From contig JAFKEQ010000003.1 of assembly GCA_017308575.1 (NCBI GenBank), forward strand, positions 1,488,001 through 1,552,000: 64,000 nt of DNA, read 5' to 3'. Below the pieces are notes generated by a model that saw only the letters and a list, made by a program, of their open reading frames with translations, was not told the DNA's origin and did no database searches. A program made the position numbers and the translations under genes. This stretch comes from Afipia sp. Its GTDB lineage: Bacteria > Pseudomonadota > Alphaproteobacteria > Rhizobiales > Xanthobacteraceae. Below are positions 26,774 to 36,382 of this stretch, in pieces. Position 1 is the stretch's first letter. Every line of letters starts with the position of its first letter.

Positions 26774-27619
26774 TCAGGCTTTCGGCTTCACGCCGTAAAC
26801 GTGTTCCGGCCCCGGGAAAGCGCGGGAGCGAACCTCGTTCGCGTAGTCCTGAATGGCGGCCTCGATGCCGGGGCCGAGATTGCCGTAACGCTTGACGAAC
26901 TTCGGCACCCAGGGCGACAGCCCGAGCATATCTTCGAGCACCAGCACCTGACCGTCGCAGGCATTGCTCGCACCGATGCCGATGGTCGGAATCGGAATGA
27001 TTTGCGTGATGCGCTTTGCCAGTGGCTCGGCCACGGCTTCCACCACCACAGAGAAAGCACCGGCCTGCGCCACCGCAACCGCGTCGTCCTGAATCGGGCC
27101 GCCGTTGCCGCCCTGCTCCAGCTTGAGAGCCTCCTCCTTGCCCTGCGACTTGAAGGAACCGAGCGTGTTGATGGACTGCGGCGTGAGGCCAATATGCGCC
27201 ATCACCGGAATGCCACGCGTGGTGAGAAATTCGATGGTCTCGGCCATACGCACGCCGCCTTCGAGCTTCACCGCGCCGCAGTGGGTTTCTTTCAGGATGC
27301 GTGCGGCGGAATGAAACGCCTGCTCCTTCGACGCCTCATAGGAGCCGAACGGCATGTCCACCACGACCAGCGCCTGCTTCGAGCCGCGCATCACCGCATG
27401 GCCCTGCAGGATCATCATCTCCAGCGTGACGGGAACGGTGGTTTCGAAGCCGTGCATCACGTTGCCGAGCGAGTCGCCGACAAGGATGACATCGCAATAG
27501 CGATCGACCAGCGCTGCGGTGTGGGCGTGATACGAGGTGAGCATCACGATCGGCTCACCGCCTTTGCGCTTGAAAATATCAGGCGCGGTCTTGCGCTTCA
27601 CCGCTGTCTGCACGGACAT
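26774..27619 (-). CDS. panB: 3-methyl-2-oxobutanoate hydroxymethyltransferase
   Basis: This 281-residue enzyme converts alpha-ketoisovalerate to ketopantoate with methylene-tetrahydrofolate, the first committed step of pantothenate and CoA synthesis. Family motifs are complete: [66 protein letters not shown] and [18 protein letters not shown]. It forms a decamer in the cytoplasm. panC is not adjacent. Its upstream neighbour on the same strand, the NnrU-like gene, ends only 3 bases before its start, so the two are probably co-transcribed. Confidence 0.96.
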   Translation of the reverse strand: MSVQTAVKRKTAPDIFKRKGGEPIVMLTSYHAHTAALVDRYCDVILVGDSLGNVMHGFETTVPVTLEMMILQGHAVMRGSKQALVVVDMPFGSYEASKEQAFHSAARILKETHCGAVKLEGGVRMAETIEFLTTRGIPVMAHIGLTPQSINTLGSFKSQGKEEALKLEQGGNGGPIQDDAVAVAQAGAFSVVVEAVAEPLAKRITQIIPIPTIGIGASNACDGQVLVLEDMLGLSPWVPKFVKRYGNLGPGIEAAIQDYANEVRSRAFPGPEHVYGVKPKA

Positions 27620-27622
27620 ATC

Positions 27623-28207
27623 TTAAACTCCAATCACAGGAACGCCGATTACGAGAGGATGGAATGCGAAGGCGAGCGCGGCATAGACCACGACGCCGAC
27701 CGCAACCGCGATCAGATCGTTGCCCACCCCGCCGACAGGAATCGGCGGCGCGCCGGGGTCGGTTCGCCGCTTGAGGGAGATGCGGTCATAGACCGCCCAG
27801 GCCAGAACCGATCCGAACAGGATGATCGAGCCGAGATCGCCATTCGCCAGAAGATGCAGCAATGCCCAGAGCTTCACGCCCGCCAGCATCGGATGCTTGA
27901 GCTTCGAATAGATGTTGCCGCGAATATAGGACGCCACCACCAGAATGACCGCGGGCAGCATCAGGGCCAGCGTGATGTGCCGCATAGCCACCGGCGGATA
28001 CCAGACGTTGATCCAGCCGGTCGCACGATAGAGGCTGAAGCCCCACGCGATCAGCGCGATCCCCGCGAGCGCCACCAGCGAATAGAGGATCTTGTAGCCG
28101 CCGTCGCCCAGCCGCGCGATCACCGACGCGCGCGTGGCGCGCAGGGTGGTGAGAACATGGATGCCGAGAAACAGCACCAAGCCGGCGATCAGGATCAACA
28201 AGCCCAT
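27623..28207 (-). CDS. NnrU family membrane protein
   Basis: This 194-residue integral membrane protein has five to six predicted helices. It begins MGLLILIAGLVLFLGIH and contains YSLVALAGIALIAWGF, YPPVAMRHI and HPMLAGVKLWALLHLLANGD, all characteristic of the NnrU family. NnrU was named for its link to nitrite/nitric-oxide reduction in Rhodobacter, and some relatives act in zeaxanthin epoxide or isomerase chemistry (Z-ISO-like). No denitrification or carotenoid gene is nearby. The start at 28207 is chosen because the frame to 28438 adds 77 non-hydrophobic residues. It is followed immediately by panB. Confidence 0.82.
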   Translation of the reverse strand: MGLLILIAGLVLFLGIHVLTTLRATRASVIARLGDGGYKILYSLVALAGIALIAWGFSLYRATGWINVWYPPVAMRHITLALMLPAVILVVASYIRGNIYSKLKHPMLAGVKLWALLHLLANGDLGSIILFGSVLAWAVYDRISLKRRTDPGAPPIPVGGVGNDLIAVAVGVVVYAALAFAFHPLVIGVPVIGV

Positions 28208-28382
28208 CTGTCCCTCCCGCGTTGCGCGGGGCGCGGCCTTCAGGCCCGCGTCCGAAGCGTTTCCACCGTGCGTCCGATCCTGATAGGGTCCGGCTGCGCA
28301 TTGCCCCGGTATCATTTTTATGACCCCGCGTGCAATGCCGCTGCTGCATCGCAACCCTGCCCCGGAAGTTCCTGCCAGCCTC

Positions 28383-29357
28383 ATGAAATCACTTGCAATT
28401 GCTGCGCTTACGCTGGCCCTCATCACCTCGTCCTCCAATGCCCGCGCGGCCGAACCGTCCTGGCCGCCGAAAATCGTGAAGATCGTAGTGCCCTATGCGC
28501 CCGGATCGACACCGGATCTGGTGGGACGGATCGTGGCCGACGACCTTCAGGCGCGGCATCCCGGTGCAAGCTTTGTGGTCGAGAACAAGACCGGCGCGGG
28601 CGGCAATATCGGCACCGACGCGGTCGCGAAGGCCGCTCCGGACGGCGCGACGCTCGGCGTCAGCCTCGGCGGGCCGCTGGCGATCAACACGCTGCTGTTC
28701 TCGAAGCTGCCTTACAATCCGGCGAACGACATCGCGCCGATCACCATGCTCACCTCGCTGCCGAGTGTTCTGGTGGTGCCCGCCAGCCTGCATATCGACA
28801 CGGTCGCGGACTTCGTCGCGATGCTCAAGCGCGATGGCTCCAAGCTCGCGTTCGGCTCGATCGGCGCGGGCTCGCTGTCGCATCTCACCATGGAAGCCAT
28901 CGCCCAGCGCGCGGGCACCACCATGGTGCACATTCCCTATGGCGGCTCGCCGCAGGCGATGACCGCGATCATTCGCGGCGACGTGCAGGCCGCCTGCCTG
29001 CCCGCAATCTCAGTGACGCCGCAACTCGCATCAGGTCAGGTGAAGATTCTCGCGGTCGCGACCGCGCAGCGCTCACGCTTTCTGCCCGACGTACCGACGC
29101 TGAAGGAAAGCGGCATCGACGTCGAATCCGATGCCTGGAATGCTCTAATCGCGCCTGCGGGCACACCGCCTGCGATCATCACGCAGATCAACGACGAAAT
29201 TCATGACGCAATGGCCAAGCCGAGCGTGCGCGAACGGCTAGAAACCCAGATGATCGAGCCATCGCTTTCGACACCCGCGGGTCTGCGCGCGCGGATGGAC
29301 GCCGAGATCAAGCTGTGGTCCGATGTCATCAAGCGCGGCGATATCCGGATCAATTAA
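28383..29357 (+). CDS. Bug/TctC-type extracytoplasmic solute-binding protein
   Basis: This 324-residue periplasmic binding protein has a signal peptide (1-22, cleavage after ARA). KIVVPYAPGSTPDLVGRIVADDL and VVENKTGAGGNIGTDAVAKAAPDG are the diagnostic Bug-family segments that form the carboxylate-binding pocket. The partner membrane components (TctA/TctB) are not in the window, which is common for orphan Bug proteins that also serve in sensing. The start at 28383 opens on the signal peptide. The SRPBCC gene follows after 22 bases, so the pair may be an operon. Confidence 0.9.
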   Translation: MKSLAIAALTLALITSSSNARAAEPSWPPKIVKIVVPYAPGSTPDLVGRIVADDLQARHPGASFVVENKTGAGGNIGTDAVAKAAPDGATLGVSLGGPLAINTLLFSKLPYNPANDIAPITMLTSLPSVLVVPASLHIDTVADFVAMLKRDGSKLAFGSIGAGSLSHLTMEAIAQRAGTTMVHIPYGGSPQAMTAIIRGDVQAACLPAISVTPQLASGQVKILAVATAQRSRFLPDVPTLKESGIDVESDAWNALIAPAGTPPAIITQINDEIHDAMAKPSVRERLETQMIEPSLSTPAGLRARMDAEIKLWSDVIKRGDIRIN

Positions 29358-29379
29358 CAATAAAAGCGAGGAGCGCCTC

Positions 29380-29841
29380 ATGACTGACGCCGCATCATCT
29401 ACCGTCGCTTTCGAGCGCAGCCACAACATCGTCATCGACGCTCCTGCGAAGGCGGTGTTCGACTACGTCACCAATCCGCAGTCCTGGCCGGAATGGCTCG
29501 CCGCGTCCCATCACATCGACAGCGAGAATCGTCCGCTCGAAACCGGCGAGACATTCCACGAGAAATGGCACATCCGCTCGGGTGAAGTCTCGCTCGACTG
29601 GATCGTGCGTGCCGCTATCAGCCCGAAGATATGGATCGTGCAGGCAGAAACCACGTTCATCGGCCCGATCGTGATTCAGTACACCTGCGAGGAAAAGGAT
29701 GGTCGCACCACCTTCACCCGCACATTGCGCAATCCGGCGCGCAAGAAATTGCCGACGGACGAGCAGATCGCGAACATGGATGCCGAAGCCGCTGTCGGGC
29801 TCGCGAATATCAAGACCAATGTGGAGACACGCGTGCGCTGA
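29380..29841 (+). CDS. SRPBCC (START-like) family protein
   Basis: This 153-residue protein has the helix-grip fold of polyketide cyclase/START-like proteins. FERSHNIVIDAPAKAVFDYVTNPQSWPEW at about 10-38 is the typical first strand and helix (read in parts), followed by alternating strands and a long C-terminal helix. A hydrophobic ligand-binding role is usual for the fold, but no ligand can be assigned. GCGAGGAG at 29366-29373 places the start at 29380. It follows the Bug-type gene closely. Confidence 0.72.
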   Translation: MTDAASSTVAFERSHNIVIDAPAKAVFDYVTNPQSWPEWLAASHHIDSENRPLETGETFHEKWHIRSGEVSLDWIVRAAISPKIWIVQAETTFIGPIVIQYTCEEKDGRTTFTRTLRNPARKKLPTDEQIANMDAEAAVGLANIKTNVETRVR

Positions 29842-29876
29842 ACGGCGCCTGCCGTGTAAAGCCCCGGCAAAGACGT

Positions 29877-30494
29877 TCACGGCTTCGCCGGCAACTTCTC
29901 CGGCTCGAACACGCGGTTATCGATGTAGCGAATCGTCATTGGCTGCCCGACGATGGCATTGCCAAATCCCTTGGTCAGCGCAAAGGGCATGCAACCATCG
30001 AGCGATGCCGTGACTGCATTGAAGTAAATATCACGCAGGTGCTGCGACACGCCATCCGTTACGTAGGTGATCCGCGGCGGACCGATCAGGTCCCCGTCTC
30101 GCTTGAGCGAGAATCTGACTGACATCTCCAGTCCTTCGCGGGATGTCTCCTGTAACGGCGGCGTCCAGCAGGCGCGAAGCGCCATGAACAAATCGGCGAT
30201 CGTGTTCAGCTCGTGATCGGGCTTGATGTAATCCGGCGCATTCTTTGCGTCCGGCCTGCTCAAAACCGTGACTTGCAATGTATCGCCAAGCAAATGACCG
30301 GCCCGCGGAACGCAAGGGCCATAACGAATCGAATTGCAGAAGGACCGCGAGTCGCGCAATCCGCTCGGTCTTATACCGCTCAACGGGCGCGAAATCTGCG
30401 ACGCGCCACTGCGCTGATAGTCCAGGGCAACACTCCCCCTTGCCCCTAACGTGACCGCAGCAACCATGAACGCGATCGATACGCATCGTGACAT
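29877..30494 (-). CDS. secreted TonB-C-terminal-like protein
   Basis: This 205-residue protein has a signal peptide (about 1-23). The C-terminal half contains LRACWTPP, VRFSLKRDGDLIGPPRITY and ALDGCMPF-like SLDGCMPFAL, the pattern of periplasmic TonB/TolA C-terminal domains. There is no transmembrane anchor or Pro-rich spacer, so it is not a classical TonB. Such stand-alone domains are common hypothetical proteins in Bradyrhizobium-group genomes. It sits upstream of nothing on its strand that suggests a pathway; prfC begins further upstream on the same strand and ends 25 bases before it. Confidence 0.65.
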   Translation of the reverse strand: MSRCVSIAFMVAAVTLGARGSVALDYQRSGASQISRPLSGIRPSGLRDSRSFCNSIRYGPCVPRAGHLLGDTLQVTVLSRPDAKNAPDYIKPDHELNTIADLFMALRACWTPPLQETSREGLEMSVRFSLKRDGDLIGPPRITYVTDGVSQHLRDIYFNAVTASLDGCMPFALTKGFGNAIVGQPMTIRYIDNRVFEPEKLPAKP

Positions 30495-30519
30495 GCGGAC
30501 CTCAATGGCAAGCGCGGTC

Positions 30520-32139
<1,620 letters not shown>

Positions 32140-32233
32140 GGTGGCGAGCGTGTGGCAGGGAAACGCGGCAGGATCAAGGGACTCCAAGTTTCATGCACTT
32201 GCATCTTATTTTGACTTGTCCCATAATGTCTAC

Positions 32234-32280
32234 GCGGGGACGGCCCCGCTTCACCCACATATCCGCAGGGACGACCCTGC
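32234..32280 (+). promoter_or_regulatory. guanidine-II (mini-ykkC) riboswitch
   Basis: Two consecutive hairpins have 6-bp stems and ACGR tetraloops. GCGGGG-ACGG-CCCCGC lies at 32234-32249 and GCAGGG-ACGA-CCCTGC at 32265-32280, separated by a 15-base linker. This is exactly the mini-ykkC architecture, in which the two ACGR loops kiss when guanidinium binds. The second stem ends 4 bases before the ribosome-binding sequence GGAGAG (32284-32289) of the exporter gene, so ligand-dependent release of the ribosome-binding site is the likely mechanism. Confidence 0.93.
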
Positions 32281-32293
32281 TATGGAGAGAGCC

Positions 32294-32608
32294 ATGGCAT
32301 GGGCAATCCTGTTCGTCGCGGGTCTGATGGAAATCGGCTGGGCGATCGGCCTGAAATATACCGACGGATTTACCCGCTTCACCCCATCGGCCCTGACGCT
32401 TGTCAGCATGATCGCCAGCGTGCTCCTGCTCGGTGTCGCGCTCAAAACCCTGCCCGTCGGCACCGCCTATGCGGTCTGGACCGGCATCGGCACGACGGGA
32501 ACCGCCCTGCTCGGCATCTGGCTGTTCGGCGAACCGGCCACGGCCCTGCGGCTGGCCTGTATCGGCCTGATCGTCGCGGGGATCATCGGACTGAAGGTCG
32601 TGACCTGA
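32294..32608 (+). CDS. gdx: guanidinium exporter, SMR family (SugE/Gdx)
   Basis: This 104-residue protein with four membrane helices exports guanidinium in exchange for protons as a dual-topology dimer. The essential glutamate is E13 in [23 protein letters not shown], the [13 protein letters not shown] segment and the C-terminal IGLKVVT follow E. coli SugE almost residue for residue and separate it from EmrE-type drug exporters. The ATG at 32294 is preceded by GGAGAG at the right distance; an ATG at 32282 lies upstream of that site. A guanidine-II riboswitch precedes it. Older annotation as a quaternary-ammonium resistance protein is less likely. Confidence 0.95.
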   Translation: MAWAILFVAGLMEIGWAIGLKYTDGFTRFTPSALTLVSMIASVLLLGVALKTLPVGTAYAVWTGIGTTGTALLGIWLFGEPATALRLACIGLIVAGIIGLKVVT

Positions 32609-32614
32609 TTATTG

Positions 32615-32661
32615 GCACGTGATCTTATCCGAAAACCGGTACCCGCTTTTCGGGATCATGC
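32615..32661. repeat. extragenic palindromic (RIME-like) element
   Basis: GTGATCTTATCCGAAAAC (from 32619) faces GCTTTTCGGGATCATGC (32645-32661) as an imperfect inverted repeat. The strings CCGAAAA and TTTTCGGGATCATGC are typical ends of short palindromic elements spread through Rhizobiales genomes. It lies between the convergent gdx and pit genes and probably also serves as their terminator. Confidence 0.7.
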
Positions 32662-32662
32662 G

Positions 32663-33673
32663 CTAGCGCCACCCCGCGAGCGTCACCGCGAAATAGGTCG
32701 CGGCAGCCACGATTGCGGCGGCCGGAAGCGTGAAGATCCACGCCCAGACGATCGAGCCCGCCACGTTCCAGCGTACCGCTGAGACGCGGCGCGCGGCACC
32801 GACGCCGACGATGGCGCCGGTGATGGTGTGCGTGGTCGAAACCGGTACGCCGAGGAAGGTCGCGATGAACAGGGTCGCCGCCCCGCCCGTTTCAGCGCAG
32901 AAACCCTGCATCGGCGTCAGCTTGGTGATGCGCAGACCCATGGTGCGAACGATGCGCCAGCCGCCCATCAACGTGCCGAGCGCCATGGCCGCCTGACACG
33001 CCAGCACCACCCAGAATGGCACGCTGAACTCGCTGCCGAGATAGCCCTGCGAGTAGAGCAGCACCGCAATGATGCCCATGGTCTTCTGCGCGTCGTTGCC
33101 GCCATGGCCGAGGGAATAGAGCGAGGCCGATGCAAATTGCAGAATGCGGAATGCGCGATCCACGGCGAACGGCGTCGAACGCACCGAGGCCCATGTCACG
33201 ATCGCCGTCAGCACCAGCGCCAGCAGAAATCCCACCAGCGGCGACAGCACGATGGCAAGCAGCGTCTTGGTCAGTCCGCTCCAGACGGTGACGCCGACGC
33301 CGGCCTTTGCAATTCCCGCCCCCAGCAGACCGCCGATCAGCGCATGTGAGCTACTCGACGGCAATCCGAGCGCCCATGTCACCACGTTCCAGACGATCGC
33401 GCCGATCAGAGCGGCGAAAATCACCTGCGAGTCGATCACCTCCGGATGGATGATGCCGGTGCCGATGGTTTCGGCGACATGGAGGCCGAACACTGCGAAC
33501 GCGATGAAATTGAAGAACGCCGCCCATGCCACGGCGAATTGCGGCCGCAGCACGCGGGTGGACACGATGGTCGCGATGGAGTTGGCGGCGTCGTGCAATC
33601 CGTTGAGAAAGTCGAACAGCAGCGCAACGACGATCAGTCCGACCAGGACAGGAAGAGCGAGCGAAGCATCCAC
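32663..33673 (-). CDS. pit: low-affinity inorganic phosphate transporter Pit
   Basis: This 336-residue membrane protein carries metal-phosphate/proton symport. The duplicated PHO4 signature is visible: the N-terminal FDFLNGLHDAANSIATIVSTRVL and the C-terminal SLGHGGNDAQKTMGII, plus GVPVSTTHTITGAIVGVGAARR. Ten or more helices are predicted. The start codon is GTG (33671-33673). It follows the DUF47 gene by 16 bases, as orfA-pit does in Sinorhizobium meliloti. In that species the pair is repressed by PhoB when phosphate is scarce, and a reversed Pho box lies upstream here too. Confidence 0.93.
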   Translation of the reverse strand: MDASLALPVLVGLIVVALLFDFLNGLHDAANSIATIVSTRVLRPQFAVAWAAFFNFIAFAVFGLHVAETIGTGIIHPEVIDSQVIFAALIGAIVWNVVTWALGLPSSSSHALIGGLLGAGIAKAGVGVTVWSGLTKTLLAIVLSPLVGFLLALVLTAIVTWASVRSTPFAVDRAFRILQFASASLYSLGHGGNDAQKTMGIIAVLLYSQGYLGSEFSVPFWVVLACQAAMALGTLMGGWRIVRTMGLRITKLTPMQGFCAETGGAATLFIATFLGVPVSTTHTITGAIVGVGAARRVSAVRWNVAGSIVWAWIFTLPAAAIVAAATYFAVTLAGWR

Positions 33674-33689
33674 GGCGCGATCCTGACCT

Positions 33690-34334
33690 TTAAACCTGTT
33701 CGATCACGATGCTGTTGATCTCGTTCGCCACGTCATCGAAACGATCGGCGACCTTCTCCAGATGCTTGTAGATTTCCGCGCCGACGATGAAATCCATCGC
33801 ATTGCCGTCGCGGTGCTTGAGGAACAGCTCCTTCATGCCGATGTCGTCGAGATCGTCGACCCGACCTTCAAGCCGGGTGATTTCCTCGGTCAGCGCCGTC
33901 AGCGTCGTAACATTCTCGCCCATCGACTGCATCAGCGGCACCGCGCGGCCGACCAGATTGGCGCACTGGACGAGGATACTGCCGATCTCACGCATCGGCG
34001 GCTCGAAGCTGCGAACCTCGAACATCATGACCGCCTTCGCCGTCTGCTGCATCTGATCGATGGCGTCGTCCATCGAGGTAATCAAGTTCTTGATGTCGCC
34101 GCGGTCGAAGGGGGTGATGAACGTGCGCCGGACAGCGGTGAGGACTTCGCGGGTGATCTGGTCGGCGTCGTTCTCGAACTGGTTGACGCGCTGGCAGTAG
34201 ACCGGTGTCTCCTCGCCTCCGCGCAGCATCCCCTCCAGTGCTTCGGCGCCCTTCACCACCGCTTGGGAGTGCCGGGCGAACAGGTCGAAGAACCGCTCCT
34301 CGTGGGGAAGCAGTTTGCGAAACCAGCCAAGCAT
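33690..34334 (-). CDS. DUF47 (PhoU-like) Pit accessory protein
   Basis: This 214-residue, all-helical cytoplasmic protein belongs to the DUF47/Pit accessory (PhoU-like) family. It begins MLGWFRKLLPHEERFFDLFARHSQ and contains the repeated Glu/Asp-rich EN-AD and MKELFLKH-type segments. FITPFDRGDIKNLITSMDDAIDQM is the family core. Proteins of this family bind and tune Pit transporters. It is the first gene of a two-gene operon with pit and carries a Pho-box-like sequence about 26-43 bases upstream of its start. Confidence 0.9.
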   Translation of the reverse strand: MLGWFRKLLPHEERFFDLFARHSQAVVKGAEALEGMLRGGEETPVYCQRVNQFENDADQITREVLTAVRRTFITPFDRGDIKNLITSMDDAIDQMQQTAKAVMMFEVRSFEPPMREIGSILVQCANLVGRAVPLMQSMGENVTTLTALTEEITRLEGRVDDLDDIGMKELFLKHRDGNAMDFIVGAEIYKHLEKVADRFDDVANEINSIVIEQV

Positions 34335-34359
34335 TGGGGCGTTCTCCGGTGCGACAGAA

Positions 34360-34377
34360 TTGTCATCTATCTGTCAC
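34360..34377 (+). promoter_or_regulatory. Pho box, reversed relative to DUF47-pit
   Basis: TTGTCAT-CTAT-CTGTCAC matches the PhoB consensus CTGTCAT-N4-CTGTCAT/C at all but one or two positions. It lies 26 bases upstream of the DUF47 start but reads on the opposite strand, away from the operon. Activating Pho boxes are oriented with transcription, so this orientation fits a repressing site. The orfA-pit operon of S. meliloti is known to be repressed by PhoB. Confidence 0.75.
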
Positions 34378-34403
34378 AAACCGATCCGCAGACCAACAGA
34401 TTT

Positions 34404-34425
34404 GACCGGCGCCAACGCGCCGGTC
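34404..34425 (-). terminator. hairpin after livM
   Basis: GACCGGCGC (34404-34412) and GCGCCGGTC (34417-34425) form a perfect 9-bp stem with a CAAC loop. It lies 45 bases after the livM stop and upstream of the Pho box, so it probably ends the liv operon. The T-run is poor. Confidence 0.6.
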
Positions 34426-34469
34426 ACCCACCGGATTATCTTGAAGATAAAATCAGTGGAATCAGATAA

Positions 34470-35438
34470 TTAGAGCGATCGCTTAAAGAAATGCGCGATT
34501 TCGCCGATGATGCCGCGGCGGAAGGTGAGCACGCAAATCACGAAGATGGCGCCCTGAATCACCGTCACCCACTGGCCGAATCCGGCCAGGTACTGTTGCA
34601 TGGCGATGATCACGAAAGCTCCGACCACCGGCCCGAACACGGTGCCGAGGCCCCCGACCAGCGTCATCAGCACCACCTCGCCCGACATGGTCCAGTGCAC
34701 GTCGGTGAGCGAGGCATTCTGCGCCACGAACACCTTCATCGCCCCCGCCAGCCCGGCCAGGCTGCCGGACAGAACGAAAGCAAGGAACTTGTACTGATCG
34801 GTCTTGTAACCGAGCGAGATGGCGCGCTGCTCGTTCTCGCGGATCGCCTTCAGCACCTCGCCGAACGGCGAGTTGATGGTGCGGTAGATCAGCAGGAAAC
34901 CGAGCAGGAACACCGCCAGCACGGCGTAGTAGAGCGTCGTCGTGTTCGACAGATCGAAGATGCCGAACATCTTGCCCTGCGGAATGCCCTGGATGCCATC
35001 TTCGCCGTGGGTGAACGGCGTTTGCAGGTAGATGAAGAACAGAAGCTGCGACAGTGCCAGCGTGATCATCGCAAAGTAGATGCCCTGCCGGCGGATCGCG
35101 ATCAGGCCGGTCACCACGCTCAGCGCACAAGCGCCGATCACACCAAGAACAATGCCAATCTCAGGCGATACGCCCCACACCTTGAGTGCATGCCCCGTCA
35201 CATATCCGGCGGTGCCGAGGAACATAGCATGGCCGAACGACAGGAGGCCGCTATAGCCGATCAGCAGGTTGAAGGCACAGGCGAACAGCGCAAAGCACAG
35301 TGCCTGCATCACGAAGTAAGGATACAGCCCGGTCAGCGGCACGCTGACCAGCAGCACCGCCATGATGACGAAGGCGATCATCTCGTCGCTGGTGGTGCGG
35401 CCCGTTGCGGGAACGGCGTTGTCGGTGATTGTGCTCAT
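34470..35438 (-). CDS. livM: branched-chain amino acid ABC permease LivM
   Basis: This 322-residue permease has about nine to ten membrane helices. The family core is GLLSFGHAMFLGTAGYVTGH in the first third. The cytoplasmic coupling loop TINSPFGEVLKAIRENEQRAISLGY contacts the ATPase (EAA-like). GTVFGPVVGAFVI lies near the C-terminus. It is the last gene of a six-gene operon, and livH ends 1 base before its ATG, so the two are translationally coupled. It imports leucine-type amino acids or related amides. Confidence 0.93.
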   Translation of the reverse strand: MSTITDNAVPATGRTTSDEMIAFVIMAVLLVSVPLTGLYPYFVMQALCFALFACAFNLLIGYSGLLSFGHAMFLGTAGYVTGHALKVWGVSPEIGIVLGVIGACALSVVTGLIAIRRQGIYFAMITLALSQLLFFIYLQTPFTHGEDGIQGIPQGKMFGIFDLSNTTTLYYAVLAVFLLGFLLIYRTINSPFGEVLKAIRENEQRAISLGYKTDQYKFLAFVLSGSLAGLAGAMKVFVAQNASLTDVHWTMSGEVVLMTLVGGLGTVFGPVVGAFVIIAMQQYLAGFGQWVTVIQGAIFVICVLTFRRGIIGEIAHFFKRSL

Positions 35439-35439
35439 G

Positions 35440-36303
35440 TTAGTTTGCCCGTCCCGTCAGTCCCGTCGGCTTCACCAGCAGCACCAGCACCATCAGCACG
35501 AACACCACGGTGTTGGACGCCTCGGGGTAGAAATACTTGGTCAGTCCCTCGATCACGCCGAGAGCGAATCCGGTGATGATGGAGCCCATGATCGAGCCCA
35601 TGCCGCCGATCACCACCACCGCGAACACCACGATGATGAGGTCGGCGCCCATCAACGGGCGCACCTGATTGATCGGAGCCGATAGCACACCCGCCAGCGC
35701 CGCAAGGCCGACGCCGAGGCCGTAGGTCAGCGTGATCATGCGCGGCACGTTGATGCCGAACGCACGCACCAGCGTCGGGTTCTCGGTGGCCGCGCGCAGA
35801 TAAGCGCCGAGCCGGGTCTTCTCGATCAGGAACCAGGTCGCGATACAAACAATGAGCGAGAAGATCACCACCCAGCCGCGATAGATCGGCAGGTACATGA
35901 ATCCGAGATTGACGCCGCCCTTGAGCAGATCGGGAATGGCGTAAGGCAGGCCGGACGATCCGAAATAGTTCTGGAATACGCCCTGAATCACCAGCGCGAG
36001 GCCGAAGGTCAGAAGCAGGCCGTAGAGATGATCGAGGCCGGTCAGCCATTGCAGCATGGTGCGCTCGAGCAGGATGCCGAACGCGCCGACGATCAGCGGC
36101 GCCAGGATCAGCGCCCACCAGTAGTTGATGCCCGCGAGATTGAGCAGGAAATACGCGACGAACGCGCCCATCATATACAGCGCGCCGTGCGCGAAATTGA
36201 TGATGTTGAGCATGCCGAAGATCACGGCCAGCCCGAGGCTCAGCAGCGCGTAGAACGAGCCGTTGATCAATCCGACCAATAGCTGGGCATACAGGGCTTG
36301 CAT
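35440..36303 (-). CDS. livH: branched-chain amino acid ABC permease LivH
   Basis: This 287-residue permease partner of LivM begins MQALYAQLLVGLINGSFYALLSLGLAVIFGMLNIINFAHGALYMMGAF (read in parts), the standard LivH N-terminus. The coupling helix TRLGAYLRAATENPTLVRAFGIN includes the conserved R-A-x-x-x-N pattern. Eight helices are predicted. It lies downstream of the two binding-protein genes, separated from the nearer one by 79 bases that contain a 10-bp hairpin. Confidence 0.94.
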   Translation of the reverse strand: MQALYAQLLVGLINGSFYALLSLGLAVIFGMLNIINFAHGALYMMGAFVAYFLLNLAGINYWWALILAPLIVGAFGILLERTMLQWLTGLDHLYGLLLTFGLALVIQGVFQNYFGSSGLPYAIPDLLKGGVNLGFMYLPIYRGWVVIFSLIVCIATWFLIEKTRLGAYLRAATENPTLVRAFGINVPRMITLTYGLGVGLAALAGVLSAPINQVRPLMGADLIIVVFAVVVIGGMGSIMGSIITGFALGVIEGLTKYFYPEASNTVVFVLMVLVLLVKPTGLTGRAN

Positions 36304-36349
36304 CGTATCAGTTCTCTCGCGCGCAGTTAGAAACGATCATGGATGGAAG

Positions 36350-36374
36350 GCCCGGCGGCACGAGGCCGCCGGGC
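36350..36374 (-). other. intercistronic hairpin after first-listed binding protein
   Basis: A perfect 10-bp GC stem (36350-36359 with 36365-36374, loop ACGAG) starts 9 bases after the stop of the binding-protein gene at 36383-37603. There is no T-run. Such hairpins protect upstream mRNA from 3' exonucleases and raise binding-protein output over permease output. Confidence 0.75.
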
Positions 36375-36382
36375 GATCGCGA

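Noticed and set aside
28208..28438. N-terminal extension of the NnrU-like protein
   Set aside because: The extra 77 residues are polar and unlike the family; the ATG at 28207 opens directly on the first membrane helix.
26765..29206. 813-codon open frame on the + strand
   Set aside because: It runs antisense through panB and the NnrU-like gene and then out of frame through the Bug-type gene. The composition is Arg/His/Asp-rich and no family is recognisable; it is a GC-rich shadow frame.
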